64,000 nucleotides of DNA from Paracoccus denitrificans (GTDB lineage Bacteria; Pseudomonadota; Alphaproteobacteria; Rhodobacterales; Rhodobacteraceae): the NCBI GenBank assembly GCA_005768755.1, contig VAFL01000001.1:62001-126000 (forward strand), given 5' to 3'. A program made the translations under genes and the position numbers. Position 1 is the first letter of the stretch. The number at the start of each line of letters is the position of its first letter. Shown here in pieces: positions 39,038 to 47,602 of the stretch. The notes beneath the pieces were generated by a model. The model made no database searches. It was not told the origin of the DNA and worked only from the letters and a program-made list of their open reading frames with translations.

Positions 39038-39967
39038 ATGAAGGCCAGCAATATCGTCAAGAAAATCCTTGCCAATTACGAAGGCGAGAATCCCGGCGTG
39101 AAGGGCAATCTTTGCCGCATGCTGATGGAAGGCAGGCTGGGCGGGACCGGCAAGATGATCATCCTGCCCGTCGATCAGGGATTCGAACATGGGCCCGCGC
39201 GCAGCTTTGCGCCGAATGCCGCAGGTTACGATCCCCATTACCACTACAAACTTGCGATTGACGCGGGCTTGAACGCCTATGCGGCGCCGCTGGGCATGCT
39301 GGAAGCGGGCGCAGACACTTTCGCAGGTCAGATCCCCACGATTCTGAAGATGAACTCGGCCAACAGCCTGATGTCCGACACCGCCGGCAAGAATCAGGCG
39401 GTAACGGCCAGCGTGCAGGATGCCTTGCGTCTTGGGTCAGCGGCGATCGGCTTCACGATCTATCCCGGCTCTGACATGGCGCTGGATATGTTCGAGGAAA
39501 TCTCGGAGCTGCGGGCCGAGGCAGCGTCTGTCGGCATTCCGACCGTGATCTGGTCCTATCCGCGTGGCGAGGCGATCACCAAGGACGGCGAGACCGCGAT
39601 CGACATTGCAGCCTATGCGGCGCAGATCGCGGCACTGCTTGGTGCGCATATCATCAAGATCAAGCTGTCGACCGATCACCTGGAAAACAAGGACGCCAAG
39701 AAAGTCTACGAGGCGCAGAAGATCGACGTCTCGACCCAGGCCAAGCGCGTGCAGCATTGCATGGAAGCGGCCTTTGGCGGTCGCCGGATCGTCGTGTTCT
39801 CGGGCGGTGCAGCCAAGGGCGCGGATGCGGTTTACGATGACGCACGCGCCATCCGTGACGGTGGCGGCAACGGCTCGATCATCGGGCGCAACAGCTTCCA
39901 GCGCTCGCGCGAGGATGCGCTGGAGATGCTGGGCAAGCTGGTCGATATCTACAAGGGCCGCGAATAA
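39038..39967 (+). CDS. fba: Class I fructose-bisphosphate aldolase, DhnA type
   Basis: A 309-residue (beta/alpha)8 enzyme cleaving or forming fructose 1,6-bisphosphate. The Schiff-base lysine lies in IIKIKLSTDHL, ILPVDQGFEHGPARSFAP is the N-terminal catalytic aspartate loop, and FSGGAAKGADAV and GNGSIIGRNSFQRS form the phosphate-binding end. This is the archaeal-type class I family, not the metal-dependent class II one common in bacteria. A palindrome at 38949-38970 is a likely control site. It starts 193 bases after the tRNA-Asp pair. Confidence 0.95.
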   Translation: MKASNIVKKILANYEGENPGVKGNLCRMLMEGRLGGTGKMIILPVDQGFEHGPARSFAPNAAGYDPHYHYKLAIDAGLNAYAAPLGMLEAGADTFAGQIPTILKMNSANSLMSDTAGKNQAVTASVQDALRLGSAAIGFTIYPGSDMALDMFEEISELRAEAASVGIPTVIWSYPRGEAITKDGETAIDIAAYAAQIAALLGAHIIKIKLSTDHLENKDAKKVYEAQKIDVSTQAKRVQHCMEAAFGGRRIVVFSGGAAKGADAVYDDARAIRDGGGNGSIIGRNSFQRSREDALEMLGKLVDIYKGRE

Positions 39968-40013
39968 TCGGCCCGGTGGCGATGCCTTACAGGTAGATCG
40001 CACCTGACAACTG

Positions 40014-40040
40014 CACGGCCGTTCCCGAAGGGCGGCCGTG
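40014..40040. terminator. Hairpin between convergent fba and a methyltransferase gene
   Basis: CACGGCCG at 40014-40021 pairs with CGGCCGTG at 40033-40040, and CCC and GGG inside extend the stem. It lies between the two convergent stops. Confidence 0.5.
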
Positions 40041-40058
40041 ACGCGTTCTGGCGAGAGG

Positions 40059-40517
40059 CTACCAGCGACGCGTGCGGGCGATGTAGCTGTCGGCTTCATT
40101 GCCGAATGCAGCGCGAAGGCCCGCTTCTTCGGCCAGAATGAAGCGACGCGTGATCAGGACCGGGTAGATCGCGGCAACGATCAGACCAGCCGGACCGCCC
40201 CAGATGAATGTGCCGCCAATGACGATCAGTGTCATTGCCGTATATATCGGGTTGCGATTCAAGCGAAACGGTCCTTCGACGATAAGTGTTTTCGGCATGT
40301 CCCCGGGAAGGATAGGGGTGCGCTTTCGCCGAAACCAGAAAGCGGCCCAGATGATCAGGGCGAAGCCAACCAGCGCCAGCAGAATGCCGAGATAGGCGTA
40401 AATCGGGCTTGTGAAAGGACCGGGCCAGACCAGTCTGCCGATGGCGATGGCAGCCAGCAGGATACCCAATCCCCAGATCGGTGGCAGGTCGGGAAAGCTG
40501 TGTCGGGTGGCGATCAT
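40059..40517 (-). CDS. Isoprenylcysteine carboxyl methyltransferase family membrane protein
   Basis: A 152-residue membrane protein with about four hydrophobic segments and the ICMT/PEMT-type SAM-binding end: LIVEGPFRLNRNPIYTAMTL, then EEAGLRAAFGNEADSYIART. Family members methylate lipids or isoprenylated acceptors; the bacterial substrates are mostly unknown. It stands alone, convergent with fba and divergent from lysC. Confidence 0.85.
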   Translation of the reverse strand: MIATRHSFPDLPPIWGLGILLAAIAIGRLVWPGPFTSPIYAYLGILLALVGFALIIWAAFWFRRKRTPILPGDMPKTLIVEGPFRLNRNPIYTAMTLIVIGGTFIWGGPAGLIVAAIYPVLITRRFILAEEAGLRAAFGNEADSYIARTRRW

Positions 40518-40711
40518 CTGCGTCTCTGCGTTGGGGCTGTCGGATTACCAGCCTAGCGCATGTGCCACACAAAAAGAATGCTGCCGGTGCCGACGCCTGG
40601 CTGGCCTTTTTTCAAGGCGCGTCAAGCGCGGCCTTGCGCGCATCCCGTCGTGGTCCTAGAAGATGCCCGTTTTCAAGGCCCCGGCTGCCGGGGACGAATA
40701 AGGGGGACAGC

Positions 40712-41971
40712 ATGCCCTTGCTGGTGATGAAATTCGGCGGCACTTCCGTCGCCGATCTCGACCGGATCCGAAACGCGGCCCAGAAGGTCAAGCGTGAGGT
40801 CGAACGTGGCTATGATGTGATCGTCATCGTCAGCGCCATGTCTGGCAAGACCAACGAACTGGTCGGCTGGGTCGAACAGACCTCGCCCCTGTTCGATGCC
40901 CGCGAATATGACGCGGTTGTCAGCTCGGGCGAGAATATCACCGCTGGCCTGATGGCGCTGACCCTGCAGGAGATGGAAGTGCCGGCGCGAAGCTGGCAGG
41001 GTTGGCAGGTGCCGATCAACACGACCGCCCAGCATTCGGCAGCGCGTTTCGAAAGTATTCCGCGCGCCAATCTGGACCAGAAATTCGCCGAAGGCTTCAA
41101 GGTTGCGGTGGTTGCGGGCTTTCAGGGGCTGGCGCCGGACGGCCGGATCACCACGCTGGGTCGCGGCGGGTCGGACACGACGGCCGTGGCCTTCGCAGCC
41201 GCCTTTGAGGCCGAGCGTTGCGATATCTATACCGATGTTGACGGCGTCTATACGACCGATCCGCGCATCACGTCAAAGGCCCGCAAGCTGGACCGCATCG
41301 CCTTCGAGGAGATGCTGGAACTGGCCAGCCTTGGCGCGAAAGTCCTGCAGACCCGCTCGGTCGAGCTGGCGATGCGCTATAATGTCCGCCTGCGGGTGTT
41401 GTCCTCGTTCGAGGATACCGATGAGAACTCTGGCACGCTTGTCTGCGATGAGGATGATATCATGGAATCGAAAGTCGTTTCTGGCGTGGCCTTTTCGCGC
41501 GATGAAGCCAAGGTCACACTGGTCACTGTCGAAGACCGGCCCGGCATTTCCGCCGCAATTTTCGCGCCGCTGGCCGAAGGCGGGGTGAATGTCGACATGA
41601 TCGTGCAGAATATTTCGGAAAAAGATTACGAAGACCATCAGGGATCGGTCACCGATATGACCTTTTCCTGCCCGATCAATCAGGTCGAACGCGCGAAGAA
41701 GGCGATGGAAGATGCCCGCACCGCAGGCACCATCCAGTATGACGAACTGATCGTCGACACCGATGTTGCCAAGGTCAGCGTCGTCGGCATCGGGATGCGG
41801 TCCCATGCCGGGGTCGCCGCGCGCATGTTCCGCGCGCTGGCTGATGAAAACATCAACATCAAGGTGATCTCGACGTCCGAGATCAAGATTTCCGTTCTGA
41901 TCGACCGCAAATACATGGAGTTGGCCGTTCAGGCCCTGCATGATGCGTTTGAACTGGAAAAATCTGCGTAA
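40712..41971 (+). CDS. lysC: Aspartate kinase
   Basis: First enzyme of the aspartate-family amino acid pathway, 419 residues. The N-terminal KFGGTSVADLDRI binds ATP, GRGGSDTTAVAFAAAFEAE the substrate, and DVDGVYTTDPRI is the phosphoryl site. Two ACT domains follow after about residue 265 (VTLVTVEDRPGISAAIF and VSVVGIGMRSHAGVAARMF), which bind lysine and threonine for feedback inhibition. The ATG at 40712 has AGGGGGA as ribosome site. It is followed by ptsP after 35 bases. Confidence 0.97.
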   Translation: MPLLVMKFGGTSVADLDRIRNAAQKVKREVERGYDVIVIVSAMSGKTNELVGWVEQTSPLFDAREYDAVVSSGENITAGLMALTLQEMEVPARSWQGWQVPINTTAQHSAARFESIPRANLDQKFAEGFKVAVVAGFQGLAPDGRITTLGRGGSDTTAVAFAAAFEAERCDIYTDVDGVYTTDPRITSKARKLDRIAFEEMLELASLGAKVLQTRSVELAMRYNVRLRVLSSFEDTDENSGTLVCDEDDIMESKVVSGVAFSRDEAKVTLVTVEDRPGISAAIFAPLAEGGVNVDMIVQNISEKDYEDHQGSVTDMTFSCPINQVERAKKAMEDARTAGTIQYDELIVDTDVAKVSVVGIGMRSHAGVAARMFRALADENINIKVISTSEIKISVLIDRKYMELAVQALHDAFELEKSA

Positions 41972-42006
41972 CGCAGCTGAACGTTACGCGAGAATGGCAG
42001 GGCAAG

Positions 42007-44250
42007 ATGCCGCATCGCGACGACAGAGATTCACGCCAGCTGCTGAGGCGGTTGCGCGACACATTGGCGGCGCCTGGTGGAAGTCAGGACCGGCTGGACG
42101 GGATCACCCATCACATCGCCGATTCGATGGGGACAGAGGTCTGCTCGGTCTATCTGTTCCGTGATGCCGAGACGCTGGAACTTTGTGCCACGGAAGGCCT
42201 GAAGGCGGAAGCGGTGCATATGACGCGCCTGCGCCTGGGCGAGGGGCTGGTGGGCCGTGTCGCGCGCACCGGCCGGCATGTGAACACCGCCAATGCCCCG
42301 GCCGAGCCTGGTTTTCGCTTCATGCCCGAGACCGGCGAGGAGGTGTATTCCAGCTTCCTTGGGGTACCCATTCAGCGCGTCGGCGAAAAGCTTGGCGTGC
42401 TGGTCGTGCAGTCGCGCGAGGCGCGGCAGTTCACCGAGGATGACGTTTACGGGTTGGAGGTCGTGGCCATGGTTCTGGCCGAGATGGCCGAGCTTGGCGC
42501 ATTCCAGGGCAATGCCAGCGACAGCCTGCCCCTTGCCCACCGGTTCCCAAGTTTCTTTCGCGGCACCAGCGGGCAGGAAGGCGCGGCCGAGGGACGGGTC
42601 TGGCTGCACGAGCCGCGTGTCGTCGTCGCCAATCCGGTGGGTGATGACCCCGTGCGCGAGAAAGAGCGGCTGCATGAGGGCGTCGAGGTCCTGCGCGCGC
42701 GTGTCGACGCGTTGCTGGCCGATACGGATATGGGCGCCGATGGCGACCATGCCGAGGTGCTGGAAGCTTACCGCATGTTCGCCCATTCCCGGTCCTGGCT
42801 GCGCCGGATGGAAGAAGACATCGACCTTGGCCTGTCGGCCGAGGCGGCGGTCGAAAAGGAACAGTCGCAAGCCCGCGCCCGTCTGGAAATGGCGGCGGAC
42901 CCTTATCTGCGCGACCGGCTGCACGATCTCGACGATCTGTCGAACCGGCTTTTGCGTATCCTGACCGGTCAGGGCACCGATACCGGCGCCGAGATGCCCG
43001 ACAATCCGATTCTGGTTGCGCGCAATATCGGACCGGCGGAACTGCTGGACTATGGTCGCACGCTGAAAGGCGTCGTGCTGGAGGAGGGCAGCGTCGGCAG
43101 CCACGCGGCTATCGTGGCGCGCGCGCTGGCGATCCCGCTTGTCATTCATGCGGCGCGCATCACATCCGAGGCGCTGAACGGCGATGCGATCCTGGTCGAC
43201 GGCGATGTCGGTTCGGTCCATCTGCGGCCCGAGGACAGCGTTGCGGCAGCCTTCCGCGACAAGATCGCCATGCAGGCCGAGGCGCAGAAACGCTATTTGG
43301 GGCTTCGCGATCTGCCGGCCGTATCGACCTGCGGCAAGCGGGTCGAACTGTTCATGAATGCCGGGCTAATGGCCGATCTGCCCAGCATGGAGAACTCTGG
43401 CGCCGAGGGCGTGGGCCTTTTCCGCACCGAATTGCAGTTCCTGACCCGCACACGCGTTCCGCGACGGTCCGAACTGGCGGCGCTTTATACCCGCGTGATG
43501 GAGGCGGCAAAGGGCAGGCAGGTTGTCTTTCGGACGCTGGATATCGGTTCGGACAAGGTGCTGCCCTACATGAAGCCGCAGGACGAGCCGAACCCGGCGA
43601 TGGGGTGGCGGGCGATTCGTGTGGGTCTTGAAAAGCGCGGCGTGCTGCGGATGCAGTTGCAGGCGCTGATCCGCGCCGCCGTGGGCCGCCCGCTGCATGT
43701 CATGTTCCCCTTCATCTCTGACCCGGCCGAGTTCGATGCCGCGCACAAGATGCTGATGGAGGAGATTGCGCGCGAGCACAGTCTCGGCCACCCGATGCCG
43801 ATGGATATTCGCGTCGGCACCATGCTGGAGACGCCGTCGCTGGCCTTTGCGCCGGTCAGTTTCTTCCGGTCCTGCGATTTCGTGTCGATCGGGGGCAATG
43901 ATCTGAAGCAGTTCTTCTTTGCCGCCGATCGGGAAAACGAACGTGTCCGTCGCCGCTATGACACCCTGAGCGAGCCGTTTCTGGCGCTTCTGGACCAGAT
44001 CATCGCGCGCTGCGACGAGGCCGGGGTGACGCTGTCATTCTGCGGTGAAGATGCTGGACGCCCGGTCGAGGCAGTGACGTTCGCCGCACTCGGGATCACG
44101 CGGTTGTCGATGCGCCCGGCGTCGATCGGGCCGGTCAAGCACCTGATCCGCAAGATCAGCCTGACCGATCTGCGCGACGCCATAGACGAGGCGCGGGCGA
44201 CAGGCACATCCGTGCGCAATGTGGTGACGGAATTTCTGGCGCGTGCCTGA
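42007..44250 (+). CDS. ptsP: Phosphoenolpyruvate phosphotransferase PtsP (EI-Ntr)
   Basis: Enzyme I of the nitrogen-related PTS, 747 residues. An N-terminal GAF domain (about 20-165, DGITHHIADSMGTEVCSVYL, LGEGLVGRVARTGRHV) senses a small ligand; the phospho-accepting histidine is in GSVGSHAAIVARALAIPLV; the PEP-binding barrel has EGVGLFRTELQFL and SIGGNDLKQF, with a cysteine in LSFCGEDAGRP. It passes phosphate to NPr and EIIA-Ntr and links nitrogen status, potassium and carbon metabolism. Its position just after lysC is common in alphaproteobacteria. Confidence 0.96.
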   Translation: MPHRDDRDSRQLLRRLRDTLAAPGGSQDRLDGITHHIADSMGTEVCSVYLFRDAETLELCATEGLKAEAVHMTRLRLGEGLVGRVARTGRHVNTANAPAEPGFRFMPETGEEVYSSFLGVPIQRVGEKLGVLVVQSREARQFTEDDVYGLEVVAMVLAEMAELGAFQGNASDSLPLAHRFPSFFRGTSGQEGAAEGRVWLHEPRVVVANPVGDDPVREKERLHEGVEVLRARVDALLADTDMGADGDHAEVLEAYRMFAHSRSWLRRMEEDIDLGLSAEAAVEKEQSQARARLEMAADPYLRDRLHDLDDLSNRLLRILTGQGTDTGAEMPDNPILVARNIGPAELLDYGRTLKGVVLEEGSVGSHAAIVARALAIPLVIHAARITSEALNGDAILVDGDVGSVHLRPEDSVAAAFRDKIAMQAEAQKRYLGLRDLPAVSTCGKRVELFMNAGLMADLPSMENSGAEGVGLFRTELQFLTRTRVPRRSELAALYTRVMEAAKGRQVVFRTLDIGSDKVLPYMKPQDEPNPAMGWRAIRVGLEKRGVLRMQLQALIRAAVGRPLHVMFPFISDPAEFDAAHKMLMEEIAREHSLGHPMPMDIRVGTMLETPSLAFAPVSFFRSCDFVSIGGNDLKQFFFAADRENERVRRRYDTLSEPFLALLDQIIARCDEAGVTLSFCGEDAGRPVEAVTFAALGITRLSMRPASIGPVKHLIRKISLTDLRDAIDEARATGTSVRNVVTEFLARA

Positions 44251-44290
44251 ACGCCGCGCTAGGGTCCGCGCTGACAAGGAAGGATCCCAG

Positions 44291-44989
44291 ATGACACAAC
44301 ACCTGTTCCCATCACCGCCCTGGCCGACACTTCCCGTGCAGGGAGAGACGGCGCTTTACCCGCTGCACCGTATCTTCTGTGTCGGCAAGAACTATGCCGC
44401 CCATGCCAGCGAGATGGGCGGGCAGGTGGACCGTGAACAGCCGATTTTCTTCACCAAGTCGGCGCTGGCATTCCTGCCGTCGGGGATGGAGAGCAATTAT
44501 CCGCCCGGCACGGAAAGCTATCATTACGAGGTCGAGTTCTGCGTCGTCCTTGGCAAGCCCCTTTTCAAGGCCACGCCCGAACAGGCGGCTGACGCGGTCT
44601 ATGGCTATGCCGTCGGGCTGGACATGACCCGGCGCGATATCCAGAACCGGTCCAAGGAATTTCGGCTTCCCTGGGACATGGCCAAGGATGTCGAGGAATC
44701 GGCGATCATCGGCCCGATCACCCGTGCGGCTGATTTCGGGGCCGTCGCCGATCAGCGGATCCGGTTGCGTCTGGGCGGAGAGTTGCGTCAGGACGGGCCG
44801 CTGTCGGATATGGTCTGGAGCGTGCCGGAACTGCTGTCACGCCTGTCGGGACTGTATCATCTGGCCCCCGGCGATCTGCTGATGACCGGAACGCCCGCAG
44901 GGGTTGGTGCCGTGAAACCCGGTGATCATCTGGTTGGCGATGTCGAAGGACTGGCGCCGGTGTCGGTCACGTTCACCGACCCGGACTGA
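44291..44989 (+). CDS. Fumarylacetoacetate hydrolase family protein
   Basis: A 232-residue FAH-fold enzyme. IFCVGKNYAAHASEMGG is the N-terminal signature; the metal-binding residues lie in YEVEFCVVLGKPLF and the later GLDMTRRDIQNRSK. DLLMTGTPAGVGAVKPGD is the conserved C-terminal motif. Members hydrolyse or decarboxylate acylpyruvates and oxaloacetate. The ATG at 44291 follows AAGGAAGGA. No specific pathway genes are nearby. Confidence 0.93.
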   Translation: MTQHLFPSPPWPTLPVQGETALYPLHRIFCVGKNYAAHASEMGGQVDREQPIFFTKSALAFLPSGMESNYPPGTESYHYEVEFCVVLGKPLFKATPEQAADAVYGYAVGLDMTRRDIQNRSKEFRLPWDMAKDVEESAIIGPITRAADFGAVADQRIRLRLGGELRQDGPLSDMVWSVPELLSRLSGLYHLAPGDLLMTGTPAGVGAVKPGDHLVGDVEGLAPVSVTFTDPD

Positions 44990-45011
44990 TCCGCGCATGG
45001 ACGGCACGCGC

Positions 45012-45031
45012 GCCCGTTCGTCCGAACGGGC
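45012..45031. terminator. Hairpin between the FAH gene and DUF1178 gene
   Basis: GCCCGTTCG at 45012-45020 is complementary to CGAACGGGC at 45023-45031, with little or no loop. It lies between the convergent stops. Confidence 0.5.
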
Positions 45032-45054
45032 CGCGCGGCCAGGTGCCGCGCGGG

Positions 45055-45456
45055 TCAGTTCGTCTGACGTTTCGGAATGAAGGGCAGGGGTGCGATGGGC
45101 ACCCCGTCCTCGATCAGCGCGCGGGCTTCCTCGGGCTTGGCCTCGCCGTGGATGGCGCGGGCGTCGCTGCGCCCCTCATGCATGGCGCGCGCCTCGTCCG
45201 CGAAGCGCAGCCCGACATAATCGGAATTGGCTTCGACATGATCGCGCAACTGCTCAAGCGGTGATTTGTCGCCGTCCTTGATTCGGTTTGACCGCGCCGG
45301 AACGCGCGGCGTCATCAGCGCACGATCGACATCTGCAATGCCGCAAATGGCACAGCGGACCTGACCGGCATCGCGCTGCGCCTCGAACGCGGTCGAGGAT
45401 GCAAACCAGCCGTCGAAGCGGTGGCCATCCGTGCAAGTCAGGTCATAACGTATCAA
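45055..45456 (-). CDS. DUF1178 zinc-ribbon-like protein
   Basis: A 133-residue protein of DUF1178. The N-terminal MIRYDLTCTDGHRFDGWFAS and VRCAICGIADVDRALMTPRV hold the cysteines of a one-ribbon fold, and the C-terminal PEEARALIEDGVPIAPLPFI is the typical end. Function unknown. Its start overlaps the waaA stop by four bases. Confidence 0.9.
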   Translation of the reverse strand: MIRYDLTCTDGHRFDGWFASSTAFEAQRDAGQVRCAICGIADVDRALMTPRVPARSNRIKDGDKSPLEQLRDHVEANSDYVGLRFADEARAMHEGRSDARAIHGEAKPEEARALIEDGVPIAPLPFIPKRQTN

Positions 45457-46697
45457 TTTCCGGGCCTTTCGGGCTGCAGATGCACTTGATCAATATCGGT
45501 GCTGCGTGCGTCTGCCGCAATCCCCGCCGCCTGAAGAATGGTTCGTGCCAGAGGGGCGGCATCGCCCGCACGTTTCAGCAGCAGACTGCGCGCCCGGATG
45601 CCCATGCGCGCGGCATCGCCGGGCGATCCGGCCAGCCGCGCCAGCGTGGCACCGGCATCGGTCGCCAGGGTTTCAGCCCCGCCCGCGGCATGAAGGACGG
45701 CATAATCCTCGGCAAAGTTGGAGACATGCGGTCCGTTCAGGATCGCGCATTCATGGGCGGCAGGTTCCCAAGGGGTATGCCCGCCCTTGGGCACAAGCGA
45801 GCCGCCGGTGATGCATATCCCCGCCGCGTCGTACCAGCGGTCCATCTCGCCCAAAGTATCGGCCAGAAGCACCGGCGCGGTTTCATCCGCCCCGGCCGAG
45901 CGGCGTGCCGCATGAAGGCCGCGCGCCCCGATCAGCGCCGCGATATCGTCGCCGCGCACCGGATGTCGCGGCGCTATGATCAGGCGCAGCCCGGGCACCT
46001 GCCGTCGCGCGGCCATGAAGGCGTCAAGCACCAGATCATCTTCGCCCTCGTGCGTCGACGCGGCAAGAATGGTGCGTGCGCGCGTGTCGGGTGCGATGCC
46101 GGGCCGGATGCGGGCGGGGCCAAGCAGCTTCAGCTGGACACGGGGCAACAGCGCGGATTCGGGCAGGCCAAGGGCGATCAGCCGTTCTTCGCTGCCGTGG
46201 TTCTGCGCCGAAAGCCCATCTATCCGGCGCAGGATCGGGCCGATCAGCCAGGGCGCCTTTGCCCATCGCCGGGCCGAGCGGTCGGACATGCGCGCCCCGA
46301 TCACGATCTGGTATATGCCGGCATGGCCGAGGATCGCTGAACGGTTCGGCCACAGTTCGTTTTCCAGCGTCACCGCCACGACAGGCTGATAGCGGTTGAG
46401 AAACCTCTCCAGCGCCTGCGGAACATCCAGCGGCGCCAGACGGGCGCGCAGGCCCCAATCCAGCGCCAGTTGGCGTCCGGTCGTGGTGTTGGCGGTCACG
46501 ATCAGCCTTGCGCGGCGGGCCAGCATTTCTATGACGGGACGGGCAGAGTTCAGTTCACCGACACTGGCGCCGTGAATCCAGATCGGCGCGCTGTCATCCG
46601 TCTGGGACGAATCCAGCACCAGCCGCTCGGCCATGTCGCCGGTCGCCATCGGCCGAAGCACTGCGCCGGCCAGCCAGGATGCGCCGCGATAAAGCAA
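45453..46697 (-). CDS. waaA: 3-deoxy-D-manno-octulosonic acid transferase
   Basis: Kdo transferase (GT30), 414 residues, adding Kdo to lipid A in the inner membrane. IWIHGASVGELNSARP contains the catalytic glutamate, LENELWPNRSAIL the second N-domain motif, and PKGGHTPWEPAAHECAILNG with NFAEDYAVL the C-domain signature. The open frame runs upstream through a tRNA-Cys gene at 46732-46805, so the start must lie after it; TTG at 46697 with AAGGACG before it yields MLYRGASWLAGA, a normal start for the family. It overlaps DUF1178 by four bases. Confidence 0.93.
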   Translation of the reverse strand: MLYRGASWLAGAVLRPMATGDMAERLVLDSSQTDDSAPIWIHGASVGELNSARPVIEMLARRARLIVTANTTTGRQLALDWGLRARLAPLDVPQALERFLNRYQPVVAVTLENELWPNRSAILGHAGIYQIVIGARMSDRSARRWAKAPWLIGPILRRIDGLSAQNHGSEERLIALGLPESALLPRVQLKLLGPARIRPGIAPDTRARTILAASTHEGEDDLVLDAFMAARRQVPGLRLIIAPRHPVRGDDIAALIGARGLHAARRSAGADETAPVLLADTLGEMDRWYDAAGICITGGSLVPKGGHTPWEPAAHECAILNGPHVSNFAEDYAVLHAAGGAETLATDAGATLARLAGSPGDAARMGIRARSLLLKRAGDAAPLARTILQAAGIAADARSTDIDQVHLQPERPGN

Positions 46698-46731
46698 CGT
46701 CGTCCTTCCATGTTCAGGGCGGGGCAGGCAT

Positions 46732-46805
46732 TGGAGGTGGGTACCGGAATCGAACCGGTCTTCACGGATTTGCAATCCGGTGCGTAACCTCTCCGCCAAC
46801 CCACC
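46732..46805 (-). tRNA. tRNA-Cys (GCA)
   Basis: A 74-base cloverleaf read on the minus strand: acceptor stem GGTGGGT with ACCCACC, anticodon stem CGGAT closing the loop with anticodon GCA, T arm CCGGTTCGATTCCGG and encoded CCA. It lies 34 bases upstream of the waaA start and could share its promoter. Confidence 0.96.
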
Positions 46806-46934
46806 GCCGGTGCGAGGTTCGGTTGAAATAGTCGAAGCTGCGGCGCCTTGCAAGCCGGAACCCGCGCAATCCTTGCGTTGCCCCGACAGTTCTTTCGTGG
46901 CAAAGAAGTACAAGGCAATTCAAAGGCAATACCG

Positions 46935-47588
46935 ATGGTCGATTTCACTAAGGCCCGCACCATGATGGTGGATACGCAGGTCCGGCCGAACGATGTGACG
47001 ATATACCCAATTATCGCCGCCATGCTGGATGTCCCGCGCGAGGCATTCGTGCCCGCCGCCAGACAGTCCGTGGCCTATATGGGCGAAAATGTCCGCCTGT
47101 CTGACGAGCGCTGGCTGCTGGAGCCGCGAAATTTCGCCAAGCTGCTGGAAGCGCTGAATATTCAACCGACCGAGCTTGTGCTGAATATCGCCGCGGGGCT
47201 TGGCTATGACGCGGCAGTGATGGCACGGCTGGGCGAAGCGGTCGTGGCCCTGGAATCCGATCCCGATCTGGCCACGCAGGCGGAAGCCAACCTGTCCGAA
47301 CAGGGCGTCGACAACGTGGCTGTGGTGACTGGTGATCTGACGCAGGGTTTTGCCAAGCAGGCGCCCTATGACGTGATCCTGATCTCGGGCGCGATCGAGG
47401 AATTGCCGCAGGCCATCGCCGACCAGCTGAAGGAAGGCGGTCGCGTCGGGGCAATCTTTGACGAGGGCATGCTTGGCGTCGCGCGCATTGGCCACAAGAT
47501 CGACGGCGCAGTGAACTGGCGGTATGCTTTCAACGGCTCGGCGCCGGTGTTGCCGACATTTCGCAAGTCAGAAACTTTTCAATTTTGA
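46935..47588 (+). CDS. Divergent protein-L-isoaspartate methyltransferase-like protein
   Basis: A 217-residue SAM-methyltransferase-fold protein of the PCMT family. Core features remain (VDTQVRPNDVTIYPIIAAML, LVLNIAAGLGYDAAVMARL, then PYDVILISGAIEELPQAIA), but the QTISQP substrate motif present in the other pcm gene at 50923 is replaced by WLLEPRNFAKLLEAL, and the usual EIGTGSGYQ is NIAAGLGYD. It may therefore act on another substrate. It lies 14 bases before tolC and is divergent from the tRNA-Cys/waaA unit, a conserved pairing in Rhodobacteraceae from memory. Confidence 0.85.
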   Translation: MVDFTKARTMMVDTQVRPNDVTIYPIIAAMLDVPREAFVPAARQSVAYMGENVRLSDERWLLEPRNFAKLLEALNIQPTELVLNIAAGLGYDAAVMARLGEAVVALESDPDLATQAEANLSEQGVDNVAVVTGDLTQGFAKQAPYDVILISGAIEELPQAIADQLKEGGRVGAIFDEGMLGVARIGHKIDGAVNWRYAFNGSAPVLPTFRKSETFQF

Positions 47589-47602
47589 GGGGCAGGACAC
47601 CA

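Noticed and set aside
46698..46913. N-terminal extension of waaA through the tRNA-Cys gene
   Set aside because: The extension translates the tRNA and unrelated sequence; a TTG after the tRNA gives the normal family start.
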